In this document: positions 26,154-35,055 of the stretch, one piece after another
How the letters are laid out: every line of letters starts with the position of its first letter
Position numbering within the stretch: position 1 is the first letter of the stretch
DNA from: an uncultured Clostridia bacterium
GTDB taxonomy: Bacteria; Bacillota; Clostridia; Lachnospirales; Lachnospiraceae
Assembly (NCBI GenBank): GCA_937896665.1
Contig: CALBNS010000019.1
Coordinates: forward strand, 1 to 64,000
Direction: 5' to 3'
DNA length: 64,000 nucleotides
The notes under the pieces: generated by a model
Seen by the model: the letters and a program-made list of their open reading frames with translations, nothing else
What the model was told of the DNA's origin: nothing
Databases searched by the model: none
Translations under genes and position numbers: made by a program

Positions 26154-26180
26154 TCAAAAATGGAGTGCGCATGGCACTCC
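26154..26180 (-). terminator. terminator after the 48-residue ORF
   Basis: On the minus strand GGAGTGC/GCACTCC with a 5-base loop (26162-26180) followed by ATTTTTG. It lies a few bases after the stop of the small minus-strand ORF, supporting that ORF as a real gene. Confidence 0.75.
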
Positions 26181-26186
26181 TGTCTA

Positions 26187-26333
26187 TTATGTGTCTTGTT
26201 GCTTTTCCTGCTTGGACTGTTCTTGTTTTTCTGTCTGTTCTCCATTATTCCTGTAAAGTTCCTTGATAAGCATGCATTTTTCATCTAATTCGTAGACTGC
26301 ATTTCCTTCAATAATTAGTCTTTGCCTTTCCAT
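26187..26333 (-). CDS. small conserved-looking protein of 48 residues
   Basis: ATG at 26333 follows TGGAGGG with 7-base spacing, and a good terminator follows the stop. The peptide begins MERQRLIIEGNAVYELDE, has one Cys, and ends in a Gln/Lys/Glu-rich tail (EQSKQEKQQDT). The N-terminal half could be a beta strand pair; the tail is disordered by composition. I do not recognise a family with certainty. It faces two unknown genes that start 100 bases away on the other strand. Confidence 0.65.
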   Translation of the reverse strand: MERQRLIIEGNAVYELDEKCMLIKELYRNNGEQTEKQEQSKQEKQQDT

Positions 26334-26431
26334 AAAATCCCTCCATTTTTTTCTCTTCTATATTATATGAGGATTACATATTTTCGCCCGTTCATTCATA
26401 TATATTGACAACGTTAGTTTTCGGAGCAGTT

Positions 26432-26929
26432 ATGGACCAAAAAGAATCACATAAGATGACTCCCTTTGACCAATTGCTTTCCACACAGAATTTACAACTC
26501 TTAAAACTGTTTATTCCATACATGCCTCTGGAAAACCAACGTTTTCTCGGCGTGTATGTGAAATTCACTGAGTTACAGCATACAATCCACTTTTTCCAGA
26601 CACAGCAAAAGCCCATCGGCAAACAAAATGTAAATGAAAAATCTGACTCAATCTTAGATATTCTGCAGGACATCCGCCCTTATTTACCGGAACAGTTCAG
26701 TGAAACTCTGGATAATTTTATTAACATGATGAATATGATGGATTTATTCCGAAGTTTTCAAGATATGCAAGACAGTGACGGTGATGCCGGATTTAATCCG
26801 ATGGATATGATGAAGAACATGCTTACACCAGAACAGCAGGGCATGTTTGAAATGTATAACACGATGCTGGAACAAGAACAGGAAAATCAAGAAATCAAGG
26901 AAGACAAGGAGGAATACTCTCATGCTTGA
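26432..26929 (+). CDS. hypothetical protein, Met-rich C-terminal half
   Basis: 165-residue protein I do not recognise. The ATG at 26432 is placed behind GGAG; a TTG at 26405 is less likely. The N-terminal half is helical and hydrophobic in patches (LQLLKLFIPYMPLENQRFLGVYVKF), the middle is rich in Met (FINMMNMMDLFRSF, MDMMKNMLTPEQQGMFEMY), and the end is very Glu/Gln-rich. No signal peptide or membrane helix. It overlaps the next gene by 8 bases, so the two products probably work together. Spore-related genes sometimes show such Met-rich stretches, but that is only a suggestion. Confidence 0.7.
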   Translation: MDQKESHKMTPFDQLLSTQNLQLLKLFIPYMPLENQRFLGVYVKFTELQHTIHFFQTQQKPIGKQNVNEKSDSILDILQDIRPYLPEQFSETLDNFINMMNMMDLFRSFQDMQDSDGDAGFNPMDMMKNMLTPEQQGMFEMYNTMLEQEQENQEIKEDKEEYSHA

Positions 26930-27206
26930 TTGGTTAAATGACCCTTTATTAAAAGATATGGATCCTGTCAAACGGGAACTCTTCAAAATGGCGGCTGCAC
27001 AGACATCGGGCAAATCCGGCAACGCACTTGTGCCCGTTTTGATGGCGCTGATTACGAATGCTAACAAAAAAGGTATTCAATTCACGCCGGAAGAGATATC
27101 CTTGATTCTTCAGATCCTAAAACAAGGAAAATCCCCACAGGAACAGGCTGAGATTGATAAAACCGTGCAGATGATAACTTCCATGATGAAAAAGCACTCT
27201 AAATAA
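26922..27206 (+). CDS. hypothetical protein coupled to the preceding gene
   Basis: 94-residue helical protein. ATG at 26922 follows AAGGAGG and overlaps the previous stop. It reads MLDWLNDPLLKDMDP at the start, then an Ala/Leu-rich helix (ALVPVLMALITNANKKG) and FTPEEISLILQILKQGKSPQEQ. It has no recognised domain. The similar acidic/Met style suggests a functional pair with the preceding protein. Confidence 0.7.
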   Translation: MLDWLNDPLLKDMDPVKRELFKMAAAQTSGKSGNALVPVLMALITNANKKGIQFTPEEISLILQILKQGKSPQEQAEIDKTVQMITSMMKKHSK

Positions 27207-27260
27207 CAGCAAACGAATGACATAAAAGCCCAAAAGCCTACTTTCCTATCCTGTCAAACA

Positions 27261-27302
27261 ACACCGCCAACAGTCACAAACATCTGTGACTGTTGGCGGT
27301 GT
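27261..27302. terminator. long convergent hairpin
   Basis: Perfect 18-bp stem (27261-27278 with 27285-27302) and 6-base loop, between the plus-strand hypothetical pair and the minus-strand ABC-F gene, which converge. T-runs are weak, but the stem is long enough to end transcription from both sides. Confidence 0.65.
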
Positions 27303-27321
27303 CGCATAAAAATTTACATTT

Positions 27322-28959
27322 TTAGTTATCTTCTTCCGCATGGTCCATGGTATACGTCTGACGTTTTCTTGCCATCTCATCGCTTTCAAGATATTCATCA
27401 TAGGTGGTCATCTTATCAATCAATTTACCGCCCGGAACAATTTCCATGATACGGTTTGCTGTTGTCTGTACAATCTGATGGTCACGTGAAGCAAACAATA
27501 ACACGCCCGGAAACTTAATCAGTCCGTTGTTCAGCGCGGTAATTGCTTCCATATCCAAGTGGTCCGTAGGCTCATCAAGCACTAATACGTTCGCACCCGA
27601 AATCATCATCTTCGACAAAAGGCATCGTACTTTTTCTCCACCGGAAAGCACTTTTACCTTCTTCACACCGTCATCTCCACCAAACAGCATTCTACCCAAG
27701 AAACCACGTACATATGTTACGTCCTTCTCCTCAGAATACTGCATCAGCCATTCTACAATCGTGTCTTCATTGGCAAATTCCTGTGTACTGTCTTTTGGGA
27801 AATAAGCCTGAGTTGTAGTAACACCCCACTTATATGTTCCTTCATCCGGCTCCATTTCACCTGTTATAATCTTGAATAATGTTGTCTTCGCGAGTTCATT
27901 GCCGCCTACAAAGGCAACCTTGTCTTCTCTGTTAATTGTAAATGAAAGATCATCTAAAATCTTAACACCGTCAATCGTCTTCGAAAGACCTTCTACAGTC
28001 AGAACTTCGTTACCAATAGAACGATTTGGCTTAAAGTCAATGTATGGATACTTCCTGCTTGATGGACGGATATCATCCAATTCAATCTTTTCCAGTGCAC
28101 GTTTACGTGAAGTCGCCTGTTTTGACTTCGATGCGTTCGCACTGAATCGTGAGATAAATTCCTGAAGTTCTTTAATCTTCTCTTCCTTTTTGCGGTTAGC
28201 TTCTTTCATCTGTTTGATGATTAACTGACTTGATTCATACCAGAAGTCATAGTTACCTGCAAAAAGCCGGATTTTACCATAATCAATATCTGCAATCTGT
28301 GTACATACTTTATTCAGGAAATAACGGTCATGGGATACTACGATGACTGTATTGTCAAAGTTAATCAAGAATTCTTCTAACCATGCAATCGCGTCCAAAT
28401 CCAAGTGGTTGGTAGGCTCATCAAGAAGCAGAATATCCGGATTACCAAATAATGCCTGTGCAAGGAGAACCTTAACCTTTTGTGCACCTGTCAAATCCTT
28501 CAAATATTTATAATGTAAGTCCGTTTCAATTCCAAGACCATTCAAAAGTGATGCTGCGTCAGACTCTGCTTCCCAACCATCCATAGTGGCAAATTCAGCT
28601 TCCAACTCGCTGGCTTTAATACCATCTTCGTCAGTAAAATCTTCCTTTGCATACAGCACTTCTTTTTCTTTCATAATCTCATAAAGTCTCTTGTTACCCA
28701 TAATAACAGTATCAAGTACAAGGAATTCATCGTATTTAAAATGATCCTGCTGCAAAAACGAAAGACGTTCGCCCGGTGTAATAATTACTTCACCCTTGGT
28801 TGGCTCTAACTGTCCTGATAAAATTTTTAAAAATGTAGATTTTCCGGCACCATTCGCACCAATTAATCCATAGCAATTGCCTTCTGTAAACTTTACGTTT
28901 ACATCTTCAAACAGTGCTTTCTTTCCTACTCGCAGCGTAATATTGCTTGTGCTAATCAT
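27322..28959 (-). CDS. ABC-F family ATPase (YbiT/YkpA-like)
   Basis: Soluble protein with two ABC cassettes and no membrane part, of the ribosome-associated ABC-F type. The 545-residue protein has Walker A GANGAGKST (about residues 34-42), first Walker B LLLLDEPTNHLDLDA, an interdomain linker of charged helices (about 240-300), and the second cassette with LSGGEKVRCLLSKM and LVLDEPTDHLDMEA. The second Walker A is odd (GGNELAKTTLFK: the usual GxxGxGKS is GNELAKT), with the final Lys-Thr kept. It may act in translation rescue or antibiotic protection; the subgroup suggests a housekeeping role. Confidence 0.92.
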   Translation of the reverse strand: MISTSNITLRVGKKALFEDVNVKFTEGNCYGLIGANGAGKSTFLKILSGQLEPTKGEVIITPGERLSFLQQDHFKYDEFLVLDTVIMGNKRLYEIMKEKEVLYAKEDFTDEDGIKASELEAEFATMDGWEAESDAASLLNGLGIETDLHYKYLKDLTGAQKVKVLLAQALFGNPDILLLDEPTNHLDLDAIAWLEEFLINFDNTVIVVSHDRYFLNKVCTQIADIDYGKIRLFAGNYDFWYESSQLIIKQMKEANRKKEEKIKELQEFISRFSANASKSKQATSRKRALEKIELDDIRPSSRKYPYIDFKPNRSIGNEVLTVEGLSKTIDGVKILDDLSFTINREDKVAFVGGNELAKTTLFKIITGEMEPDEGTYKWGVTTTQAYFPKDSTQEFANEDTIVEWLMQYSEEKDVTYVRGFLGRMLFGGDDGVKKVKVLSGGEKVRCLLSKMMISGANVLVLDEPTDHLDMEAITALNNGLIKFPGVLLFASRDHQIVQTTANRIMEIVPGGKLIDKMTTYDEYLESDEMARKRQTYTMDHAEEDN

Positions 28960-29151
28960 GTATATATTCCCTCCATGAGATTTTTTCTCTATTTAATATG
29001 TCTCTAGTTTATCAACGCATATATTACCATGAGAAATACAAAATAGCAAGTTCTAATTCTTTTCCAGATGTGCAAGATTTTCACGTGTTCTTGTCCTGAT
29101 AAACAATGTTTTCATTACAAGACAGATTCCGTAACTAAATAGATTAAAAAT

Positions 29152-29182
29152 TTGCAACATAACACAAAATATGTTGTATAAT
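29152..29182 (+). promoter_or_regulatory. promoter region with inverted repeat, upstream of thioesterase
   Basis: TTGCAA (29152-29157) and perfect TATAAT (29177-29182) with a long 19-base spacer. The spacer holds a 7-base inverted repeat CAACATA/TATGTTG (29155-29161 and 29170-29176), a possible operator. The rest of the 28960-29216 gap shows nothing else that I can support. Confidence 0.55.
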
Positions 29183-29216
29183 ACAAATATCAATTATGAA
29201 AAGCGAGACGAATATT

Positions 29217-29693
29217 ATGAACACAAAACCAAAGAAAACAGCAGACTCTATTGTTGAAACAGTCCACATCGTACGCCCGAATCATCTCAACGGTGCAAAC
29301 CGTTTATTTGGCGGAATTCTGATGCAGTGGATTGATGAAGTGGCGGGTATTGTCGCCAAGAGACATGCGATGACAAATGTTATTACTGCCTCAGTAGACA
29401 ATCTCCGCTTTTTAAAAGGCGCCTATCAGAATGAAATGGTTGTCATCATAGGTAAGATCACATGGGTTGGTACTACTTCGATGGAAGTACGCGTCGATAC
29501 TTACGTAGAAAATTCAGAAGGAACCCGTCGTCCGATTAATCGGGCCTATTTTGTTATGGTTGCCCTCGATGCGGATGATAAACCTGTAAAGGTCCCGTCC
29601 TTAATTTTAGAAAATGAAGCAGAACGGGCGGAGTGGGAAAATGGACAAAAGCGCAGAGAGATGCGCAACTTGCGAAAATCAGAAGGATTTTAA
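29217..29693 (+). CDS. acyl-CoA thioesterase (hotdog fold, YciA/YkhA-like)
   Basis: Hydrolyses acyl-CoA esters to free acid and CoA. The 158-residue protein has the hotdog signature RPNHLNGANRLFGGILMQWIDEVAGIVA (Asn and Asp catalytic region near residues 18-40), then ASVDNLRFL and VGTTSMEVRVDTYVE. The ATG at 29217 is chosen because the upstream start at 29196 lies almost at the predicted transcription start; ribosome sites are weak for both. Substrate range is not evident. Confidence 0.88.
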   Translation: MNTKPKKTADSIVETVHIVRPNHLNGANRLFGGILMQWIDEVAGIVAKRHAMTNVITASVDNLRFLKGAYQNEMVVIIGKITWVGTTSMEVRVDTYVENSEGTRRPINRAYFVMVALDADDKPVKVPSLILENEAERAEWENGQKRREMRNLRKSEGF

Positions 29694-29726
29694 TACAAAG
29701 CAAAAGACGAAAGTAATACCAATGTC

Positions 29727-29768
29727 ATGATGCCGGGACATCCAGAGGTTCCTCTGTCCCGGCATCAT
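29727..29768. terminator. convergent hairpin between thioesterase and histidine kinase
   Basis: Arms ATGATGCCGGGACA and TGTCCCGGCATCAT (14 bp) with an inner CAGAGG/CCTCTG pair. It sits between two genes that converge. No T-run is adjacent, but a bidirectional terminator is likely. Confidence 0.6.
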
Positions 29769-29775
29769 ACTGTAA

Positions 29776-31980
29776 TCATACTTGTTTTTTACTCCACGTA
29801 ATCTCTACTTTGAATAAATCACCATCCACACTAATTTTCAATTCACCATTCTGCAATTCCACGAAGCTTTTCGCAATTGCCAGACCGAGTCCGCTTCCTT
29901 CCGAGTTACGGGATACATCGCCCCTTACAAATCGTTCCGTCAATTGTTCAGCTTCAACACTTAACTCTGCTGCCGAAATATTGCGGAATGTAATCTGTAC
30001 GTCACTCTCGCCATCTATGACATCCACATATACTCTTGTGTACGGCATTGCATACTTCAGTGCATTATTTAACAAGTTTTCGAAGACACGGTATGTACGC
30101 TGCCCATCCAACAAAAGAATTACTTTTTCCTCTGGAAGATTCCAACGGAATGTCAGATTGCTTTTTTCAATCACTTCTGCCATTTCCGATTTTATCTGCC
30201 TTAGCAGGTTCACGATATCCACTTCCATAAAATTCATATTCACATTGCCGGACTGCGCCTTGCTCACCTCAAATAAATCCTCGATCAGAACTTTGAGCCG
30301 CTGCGATTTCTGTTCTAAGGTCTTAATATATGAATTTCTTTCTTCTTCCGTAAGATCTTCATTTTTCAACAAATCCACATAAGTAATAATTGCTGTTAGA
30401 GGAGTTTTTAAATCATGGGATACATTTGTAATCAACTCTGTCTTCATATTTTGACTCTTTGCTTCCTCCAACACTGCTTTTTCAAATCCCTGCTGTACCT
30501 GTTCGAGTGATTTCCCAATTGATGCAAAAATTCCCAAATCCTCTTCCATTGTGATCATTAGATTTCCTTCTGCCATCTGTTCTGTCGCATGCAGGATACT
30601 ATTGTATTGCTTTTGAATTTTCTCTCCATACTTTTTGAGCAGAATATACAATCCCACTGAGTAAACCACGAGTCCCGCAATTCCAAAGAGCCACATACAA
30701 CATAGCACAGTAAGTATTACAAAATTTGCAATAACAATCTTGATAATGCTTTGATTTAGTTTTTGGGAAATATCAATGTCCGTCACATACTTATATATAT
30801 TTTTTATCTGCTTAACAATCCTGCGCAAGAAACTTACCACCAATATGCGATTTTTGATGTAGAATACCGGCGATGTCAACAGTGGTCTGATTGATGCCAC
30901 CACAATATATTCTAAAAGGAAGCATACCGACCAGCCTATAACATCAGCGGCTGACCGTAGATAATACAAGGCAGAAACAGAAATCGTTTTTCCTAATATT
31001 GCCAAATCTTGGGCAGATGCAAGTCTCTCTTTCATTTCGGACATGGTGCAATGACTCATCTCAAAATACATACCACAAAGACAAAAAAAAGTAACTGTAC
31101 CCAGTGCAACCGCCAGTTCAAGAGGCAGACTGAAAATCTTTTCCTTCCCAGTCTCCAGTCTTTTCCAGAATGGCAGCAGCAATGCCATAAGCATAACAAA
31201 AATCCCACATGCTATCACAACAAAGTGAGCGCCCGTCTCAACATACAGGTGCTCCGAGTCCGGCATATAATATTCCTGCATTTCCTTCCAGCTCTCTATG
31301 GTGTTTATAAAAGCACTTTCTTCATCAAACTGTATCACCATGCTAAAATTCTTCGGCTGCATCTGTGTTTCCGAAATGTAACTGTCTGTTGACATCGCAT
31401 ATGATTTGACATTTTCACAATATTGTTCGACAGAACGCTGCGCAATTCTTAGATAATCAAAATGTTGAGGTATTACCATACACACACTGTCGCTTTCAAA
31501 ATCAATCCTCTCTATTTCTCCCTTTGAATCATATACGAGCATCAGTGTTGCAATTCCATCTTTCAAATTTTGTGAATTGGTTTTTGTGACTTTCTCACCA
31601 CCATCCTTAGTATACGTTGCCAAATACCTTGTGCTATCCCGTATTGCATAATAATCGTTTATCCATCCATATTCTTCTAAAATATTCTGATTCACATCAT
31701 TTGCCGGATCCTCTTTCTGAAACACTGAGTACACATAGTAACTTGCTTCTACTGCATAGTTGATCGTATTTTGCGGTAATACATAGCTGTATTCCTCACC
31801 TAGCGGAAGGTATTCGTCATAATATTCTTCTTGGATCTTTTTATATTCTGCTTTCTTAGTTAACATTGCATCTTCCATCATCGGGTATAATGCCACGGTA
31901 ACAAAAGCCGGCAGCAGAATACAGAGTACAATTAAAATGACTTTAAGTTTTTTATAATTTTTGTTCAATTTTGTAGCCAA
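29776..31980 (-). CDS. sensor histidine kinase
   Basis: Membrane histidine kinase of a two-component system. In the 734-residue protein one helix near residues 12-33 is followed by an outside domain of about 215 residues, then several membrane segments (about 253-272, 286-307, 345-366 and 415-448), a HAMP-like stretch (ATEQMAEGNLMITMEED), the phosphoacceptor in NVSHDLKTPLTAI (about residue 530) and a HATPase domain with GSGLGLAIAKSFVE. The multi-pass membrane core is more complex than the usual two-helix sensor. It starts inside the response regulator gene. Signal unknown. Confidence 0.92.
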   Translation of the reverse strand: MATKLNKNYKKLKVILIVLCILLPAFVTVALYPMMEDAMLTKKAEYKKIQEEYYDEYLPLGEEYSYVLPQNTINYAVEASYYVYSVFQKEDPANDVNQNILEEYGWINDYYAIRDSTRYLATYTKDGGEKVTKTNSQNLKDGIATLMLVYDSKGEIERIDFESDSVCMVIPQHFDYLRIAQRSVEQYCENVKSYAMSTDSYISETQMQPKNFSMVIQFDEESAFINTIESWKEMQEYYMPDSEHLYVETGAHFVVIACGIFVMLMALLLPFWKRLETGKEKIFSLPLELAVALGTVTFFCLCGMYFEMSHCTMSEMKERLASAQDLAILGKTISVSALYYLRSAADVIGWSVCFLLEYIVVASIRPLLTSPVFYIKNRILVVSFLRRIVKQIKNIYKYVTDIDISQKLNQSIIKIVIANFVILTVLCCMWLFGIAGLVVYSVGLYILLKKYGEKIQKQYNSILHATEQMAEGNLMITMEEDLGIFASIGKSLEQVQQGFEKAVLEEAKSQNMKTELITNVSHDLKTPLTAIITYVDLLKNEDLTEEERNSYIKTLEQKSQRLKVLIEDLFEVSKAQSGNVNMNFMEVDIVNLLRQIKSEMAEVIEKSNLTFRWNLPEEKVILLLDGQRTYRVFENLLNNALKYAMPYTRVYVDVIDGESDVQITFRNISAAELSVEAEQLTERFVRGDVSRNSEGSGLGLAIAKSFVELQNGELKISVDGDLFKVEITWSKKQV

Positions 31981-32668
31981 CTCCCCACACCACCTTCAAA
32001 TATTTTGGTTCTTTCGGGTTATATTCTATTTTTTCCCGAATATGTCTTACATGAACCATTACCGTATCTGTATTGATTGCCTTTTCATTCCATATTCTTT
32101 CATAGATCTCATCTGCCGAAAAGACACGTCCCGGAGTTTTGATTAGTAACAGTAAAATCTTGAATTCAATTGGTGTAAGCTTTACGACTTCACCATCAAC
32201 ACGAACCTGCACCATATCTTCGTCCACCTCCAGACCACCGATGCAATACGTTTTACCTGTTTTGCCCCTCTGCTCATTTTCCTGAATTCCCAGATATCTG
32301 GCATAACGGCGTAACTGTGAATTCACCCTTGCAAGAAGCTCCAATGGCTGAAATGGTTTCGTCACATAATCATCCGCACCCATATTGAGTCCCATGATCT
32401 TATCCACTTCCTCTGACTTTGCAGAGAGCATGATAACCGGAAAATTATATTCCCTGCGAAGCTCCATTACCATACGAATTCCATCCATTCTCGGCATCAT
32501 GACGTCAATGATTGCCAGATGGAGCTCCGTATGTTTGATAATATGTAATCCTTCCATGCCATCTGCAGCCTTCGAGACTTCATATCCTTGGTTCTTCAAA
32601 TAAATTTCGATTCCATCCCGAATCTGTTCATCATCTTCTACAACTAAAATATGATACTTTTCCTTCAT
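31952..32668 (-). CDS. response regulator, OmpR/PhoB family
   Basis: Partner of the kinase. The 238-residue protein has a receiver domain with acidic VVEDDEQIRD (about residues 8-17), the phosphoacceptor Asp in AIIDVMMPRMDG (about 53) and Lys in DYVTKPF, followed by an OmpR winged helix (LTPIEFKILLLLIKTPGRVFS). Start at 32668 behind AAGGAGAT. It overlaps the kinase gene by 29 bases. It probably controls its own operon, but no binding repeats were recognised. Confidence 0.93.
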   Translation of the reverse strand: MKEKYHILVVEDDEQIRDGIEIYLKNQGYEVSKAADGMEGLHIIKHTELHLAIIDVMMPRMDGIRMVMELRREYNFPVIMLSAKSEEVDKIMGLNMGADDYVTKPFQPLELLARVNSQLRRYARYLGIQENEQRGKTGKTYCIGGLEVDEDMVQVRVDGEVVKLTPIEFKILLLLIKTPGRVFSADEIYERIWNEKAINTDTVMVHVRHIREKIEYNPKEPKYLKVVWGVGYKIEQKL

Positions 32669-32791
32669 GCCTAATCTCCTTTTTATACGGTTATTCATGT
32701 ATGTGTGTAGCATACAGCACAAATCTAAAAAGAACCTTCAAAAAAATCGAAAGATTTTCTAAAGATTCTTCTTATTTATTTGCTATATCTA

Positions 32792-33796
32792 TTATCGGAT
32801 TCTTTCTGGGAATCCCACTTTTTTCTGAACTTTTCTTAATGTCTTCATGGCAAAATAATTAGCCTTCTCTGCATTATTCTTGATGATCGAATCCAGATAA
32901 CCTTTATCCTTCTCTAACCTTGCCACTTCGTCCTGCAATGGCTTTAACACAGATACAACTGCTTCTCCAACAGCCAGTTTGAAGTCACCATAGCCTTTTC
33001 CGTCGAATTCCTTCACAACATCCTGAGGGGGCACATTCATACATGCACTGTAAATATCTATCAGGTTCTTCACGCCCGGCTGCTCGTCACGATACAGAAT
33101 CTGTGCTTCCGAATCTGTCACAGCACGTTTACACTTGCGAATGATTGTATCAGGGTCGTCCATCAGATAAATACTTGCATTTACATTCTCATCTGATTTT
33201 GACATTTTCTTTTTTGGATCCTGAAGACTCATAATCTTCGCCCCAACTTTTCCAATATATGCTTCCGGTATAGTAAATACATCACCATAAATGGCATTAA
33301 ATCTCTGTGCAATATCTCTTGTAATCTCCAAATGCTGCATCTGGTCAATACCTACCGGAACTACATCTGCCTGGAATAGCAGAATGTCTGCTGCCATCAA
33401 TACCGGATAAGTAAACAGCCCCGCGTTAATATTATCTGCATGCTTTGCTGCTTTATCCTTGAATTGTGTCATACGGTTCAACTCACCCATGTATGTAAAA
33501 CAATTCAATATCCAAGCCAATTCTGCATGTCCTGATACATGTGACTGATAGTAAATACAATTCTTTTCCGGGTCCAGACCTGCTGCAATATATAATGTCA
33601 ATAAAGCTCTTGCTCTTTTACGAAGTGTAGCCGGATCCTGTCTTACCGTAATCGAATGCATATCTACTACACTATAAAAGCACTCATATTCATCGCTCAG
33701 CGAAATCCAATTCTTCAATGCTCCCAGATAATTTCCCAAGGTCAGGTTTCCTGTTGCCTGCATTCCACTGAACAATACTTTTTTATCATTAATCAT
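32792..33796 (-). CDS. trpS: tryptophanyl-tRNA synthetase
   Basis: Charges tRNA-Trp. The 334-residue class I synthetase has the HIGH-equivalent TGNLTLGNYLGA (about residues 14-25), the mid-domain VGIDQMQHLEITRDIA, and the KMSKS loop in KKMSKSDEN (about 195). ATG at 33796 follows GGAGGAAG. It has its own promoter; no T-box leader is visible in the short upstream region. Confidence 0.96.
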   Translation of the reverse strand: MINDKKVLFSGMQATGNLTLGNYLGALKNWISLSDEYECFYSVVDMHSITVRQDPATLRKRARALLTLYIAAGLDPEKNCIYYQSHVSGHAELAWILNCFTYMGELNRMTQFKDKAAKHADNINAGLFTYPVLMAADILLFQADVVPVGIDQMQHLEITRDIAQRFNAIYGDVFTIPEAYIGKVGAKIMSLQDPKKKMSKSDENVNASIYLMDDPDTIIRKCKRAVTDSEAQILYRDEQPGVKNLIDIYSACMNVPPQDVVKEFDGKGYGDFKLAVGEAVVSVLKPLQDEVARLEKDKGYLDSIIKNNAEKANYFAMKTLRKVQKKVGFPERIR

Positions 33797-33829
33797 GTTA
33801 TCTTCCTCCACATATCATCATTACCACCT

Positions 33830-33858
33830 AGTGTACCTCTTTTTGACTTCTTCGTCAA
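33830..33858 (-). promoter_or_regulatory. promoter of trpS
   Basis: TTGACG (33858-33853) and TACACT (33835-33830) with a 17-base spacer on the minus strand, ending about 35 bases before the start codon. Confidence 0.6.
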
Positions 33859-33876
33859 GCAACGTACACTTTTCAG

Positions 33877-34506
33877 CTAAAGGCTTTCTGCGTCATATAA
33901 AAGAATAGCTTCTTGTAGTATCTCTGCTTTTCCATCTTTCACATCTACAATAGACATTCCACAGTTTTGATGTAGCCCGCCATCCCAGAACTTCTCTACC
34001 GGATTTTTCTTGATAATCCGAAGCAATCCACAAAGTGCCGCACCATGAGTCGAAATCAAAATCGTACTGTCCTGGTACTCCTTCTTCGCAAACAGTTCCT
34101 GTAAAAATGCCTCTTCCCGCACTTTTACATCTTCGAATGTTTCACCACCTTCATGAGGCGTGTATAGCCCTGGTTTTACAAAAAAGTAATTAAAATTCAC
34201 ATCCGGCTTCGTCTTATCTTTCACGCATGCAAGGCCTTCTCCGTTTCCAAAACCAATCTCAATAATACGTTCATCTTCAATGATTGGCACATCACGTCCT
34301 TCAAGCAGAATCTGCACTGTCTCTTTTGCCCTTTTTAACGGACTTGTAAATGCCACATCAAACTTTACATCTTTCAAACCTTCTTTGGTTTTTTGTGCTG
34401 CAAGCCTGCCATGTTCATTCAAGGGGATGTCTGAACGTCCCTGCATTTTTCTCGCCTTATTCCAGTCTGTTTCACCATGCCTAATGATATATAATCTCAT
34501 TGCCAT
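33877..34506 (-). CDS. histidine phosphatase family protein
   Basis: Phosphoglycerate-mutase-like phosphatase, cytoplasmic. The 209-residue protein has the catalytic RHGETDWN (about residues 8-15), the acid residue in FTSPLKRAKET and the second histidine in LISTHGAALCG (about 155). Substrate cannot be set. It overlaps DUF5662 by 10 bases, which suggests one transcript through TraX, DUF5662 and this gene. Confidence 0.9.
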   Translation of the reverse strand: MAMRLYIIRHGETDWNKARKMQGRSDIPLNEHGRLAAQKTKEGLKDVKFDVAFTSPLKRAKETVQILLEGRDVPIIEDERIIEIGFGNGEGLACVKDKTKPDVNFNYFFVKPGLYTPHEGGETFEDVKVREEAFLQELFAKKEYQDSTILISTHGAALCGLLRIIKKNPVEKFWDGGLHQNCGMSIVDVKDGKAEILQEAILLYDAESL

Positions 34507-35042
34507 TTTCCTCTCAGTATTTCATTCTTAATATGAGAAAACGTTTCCTCTTCTCCTTTTTCGGCAAGCATCTTTAACATATGCTCTAAAAGCTTTCTTG
34601 AGTCTTCATGAAGCAGGGAAGCCGCAATACTATTCTCATAATACTTCCACGGACTTTCGTCTGTATATTTCCCCTGCATGTATACTTTCGATGCAGCAAT
34701 CCTGTCCATAAACATCTCTACCACATAACGCACCGGCATCTTCATACCAGTCAGCCTCTTATTCTCCGGCCCCAAACTATAGTCAATCCAATACTCGAGA
34801 TGATGTTTATTTCTCCCTTTATGATGCAGCCATGCCGTAGAATATCCAATGGCCTCCCGTTCCGCATTGTTCGGACTTCTCGTTCCCTGATAATATTTTG
34901 CTCCTACCAAAAACTCTACCGGAGTATACTTCGACATATCATGAAGCAGCCCCTGCCTATATAGACCGACTTTAAAGCAGCCTTTCATAACCAATATTTT
35001 ATGCTTTGTGATGGTACAAAAATGTGCCCATGCCCGATTCAT
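34497..35042 (-). CDS. DUF5662 family protein
   Basis: 181-residue protein of unknown function that I recall as DUF5662. It is His-rich in a metal-site style: HFCTITKHK near the start, LLHDMSKYTP (HD-type pair, about residue 34), and WLHHKGRNKHHLEYW (about residues 74-88). The HD and HHxxxNKHH pattern is compatible with a metal-dependent phosphohydrolase, which is an inference. It uses ATG at 35042 behind GAGGAA. Confidence 0.72.
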   Translation of the reverse strand: MNRAWAHFCTITKHKILVMKGCFKVGLYRQGLLHDMSKYTPVEFLVGAKYYQGTRSPNNAEREAIGYSTAWLHHKGRNKHHLEYWIDYSLGPENKRLTGMKMPVRYVVEMFMDRIAASKVYMQGKYTDESPWKYYENSIAASLLHEDSRKLLEHMLKMLAEKGEEETFSHIKNEILRGKWQ

Positions 35043-35055
35043 ACTATTCGCTTCC

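Noticed and set aside
26000..26288. 85- and 94-codon ORFs on both strands after the Cys-rich gene
   Set aside because: They run through two intrinsic terminators; the only supported gene here is the 48-codon minus-strand ORF.
33797..33876. T-box or Trp leader upstream of trpS
   Set aside because: The gap is 80 bases, holds a normal promoter, and shows no T-box sequence or Trp-rich ORF.
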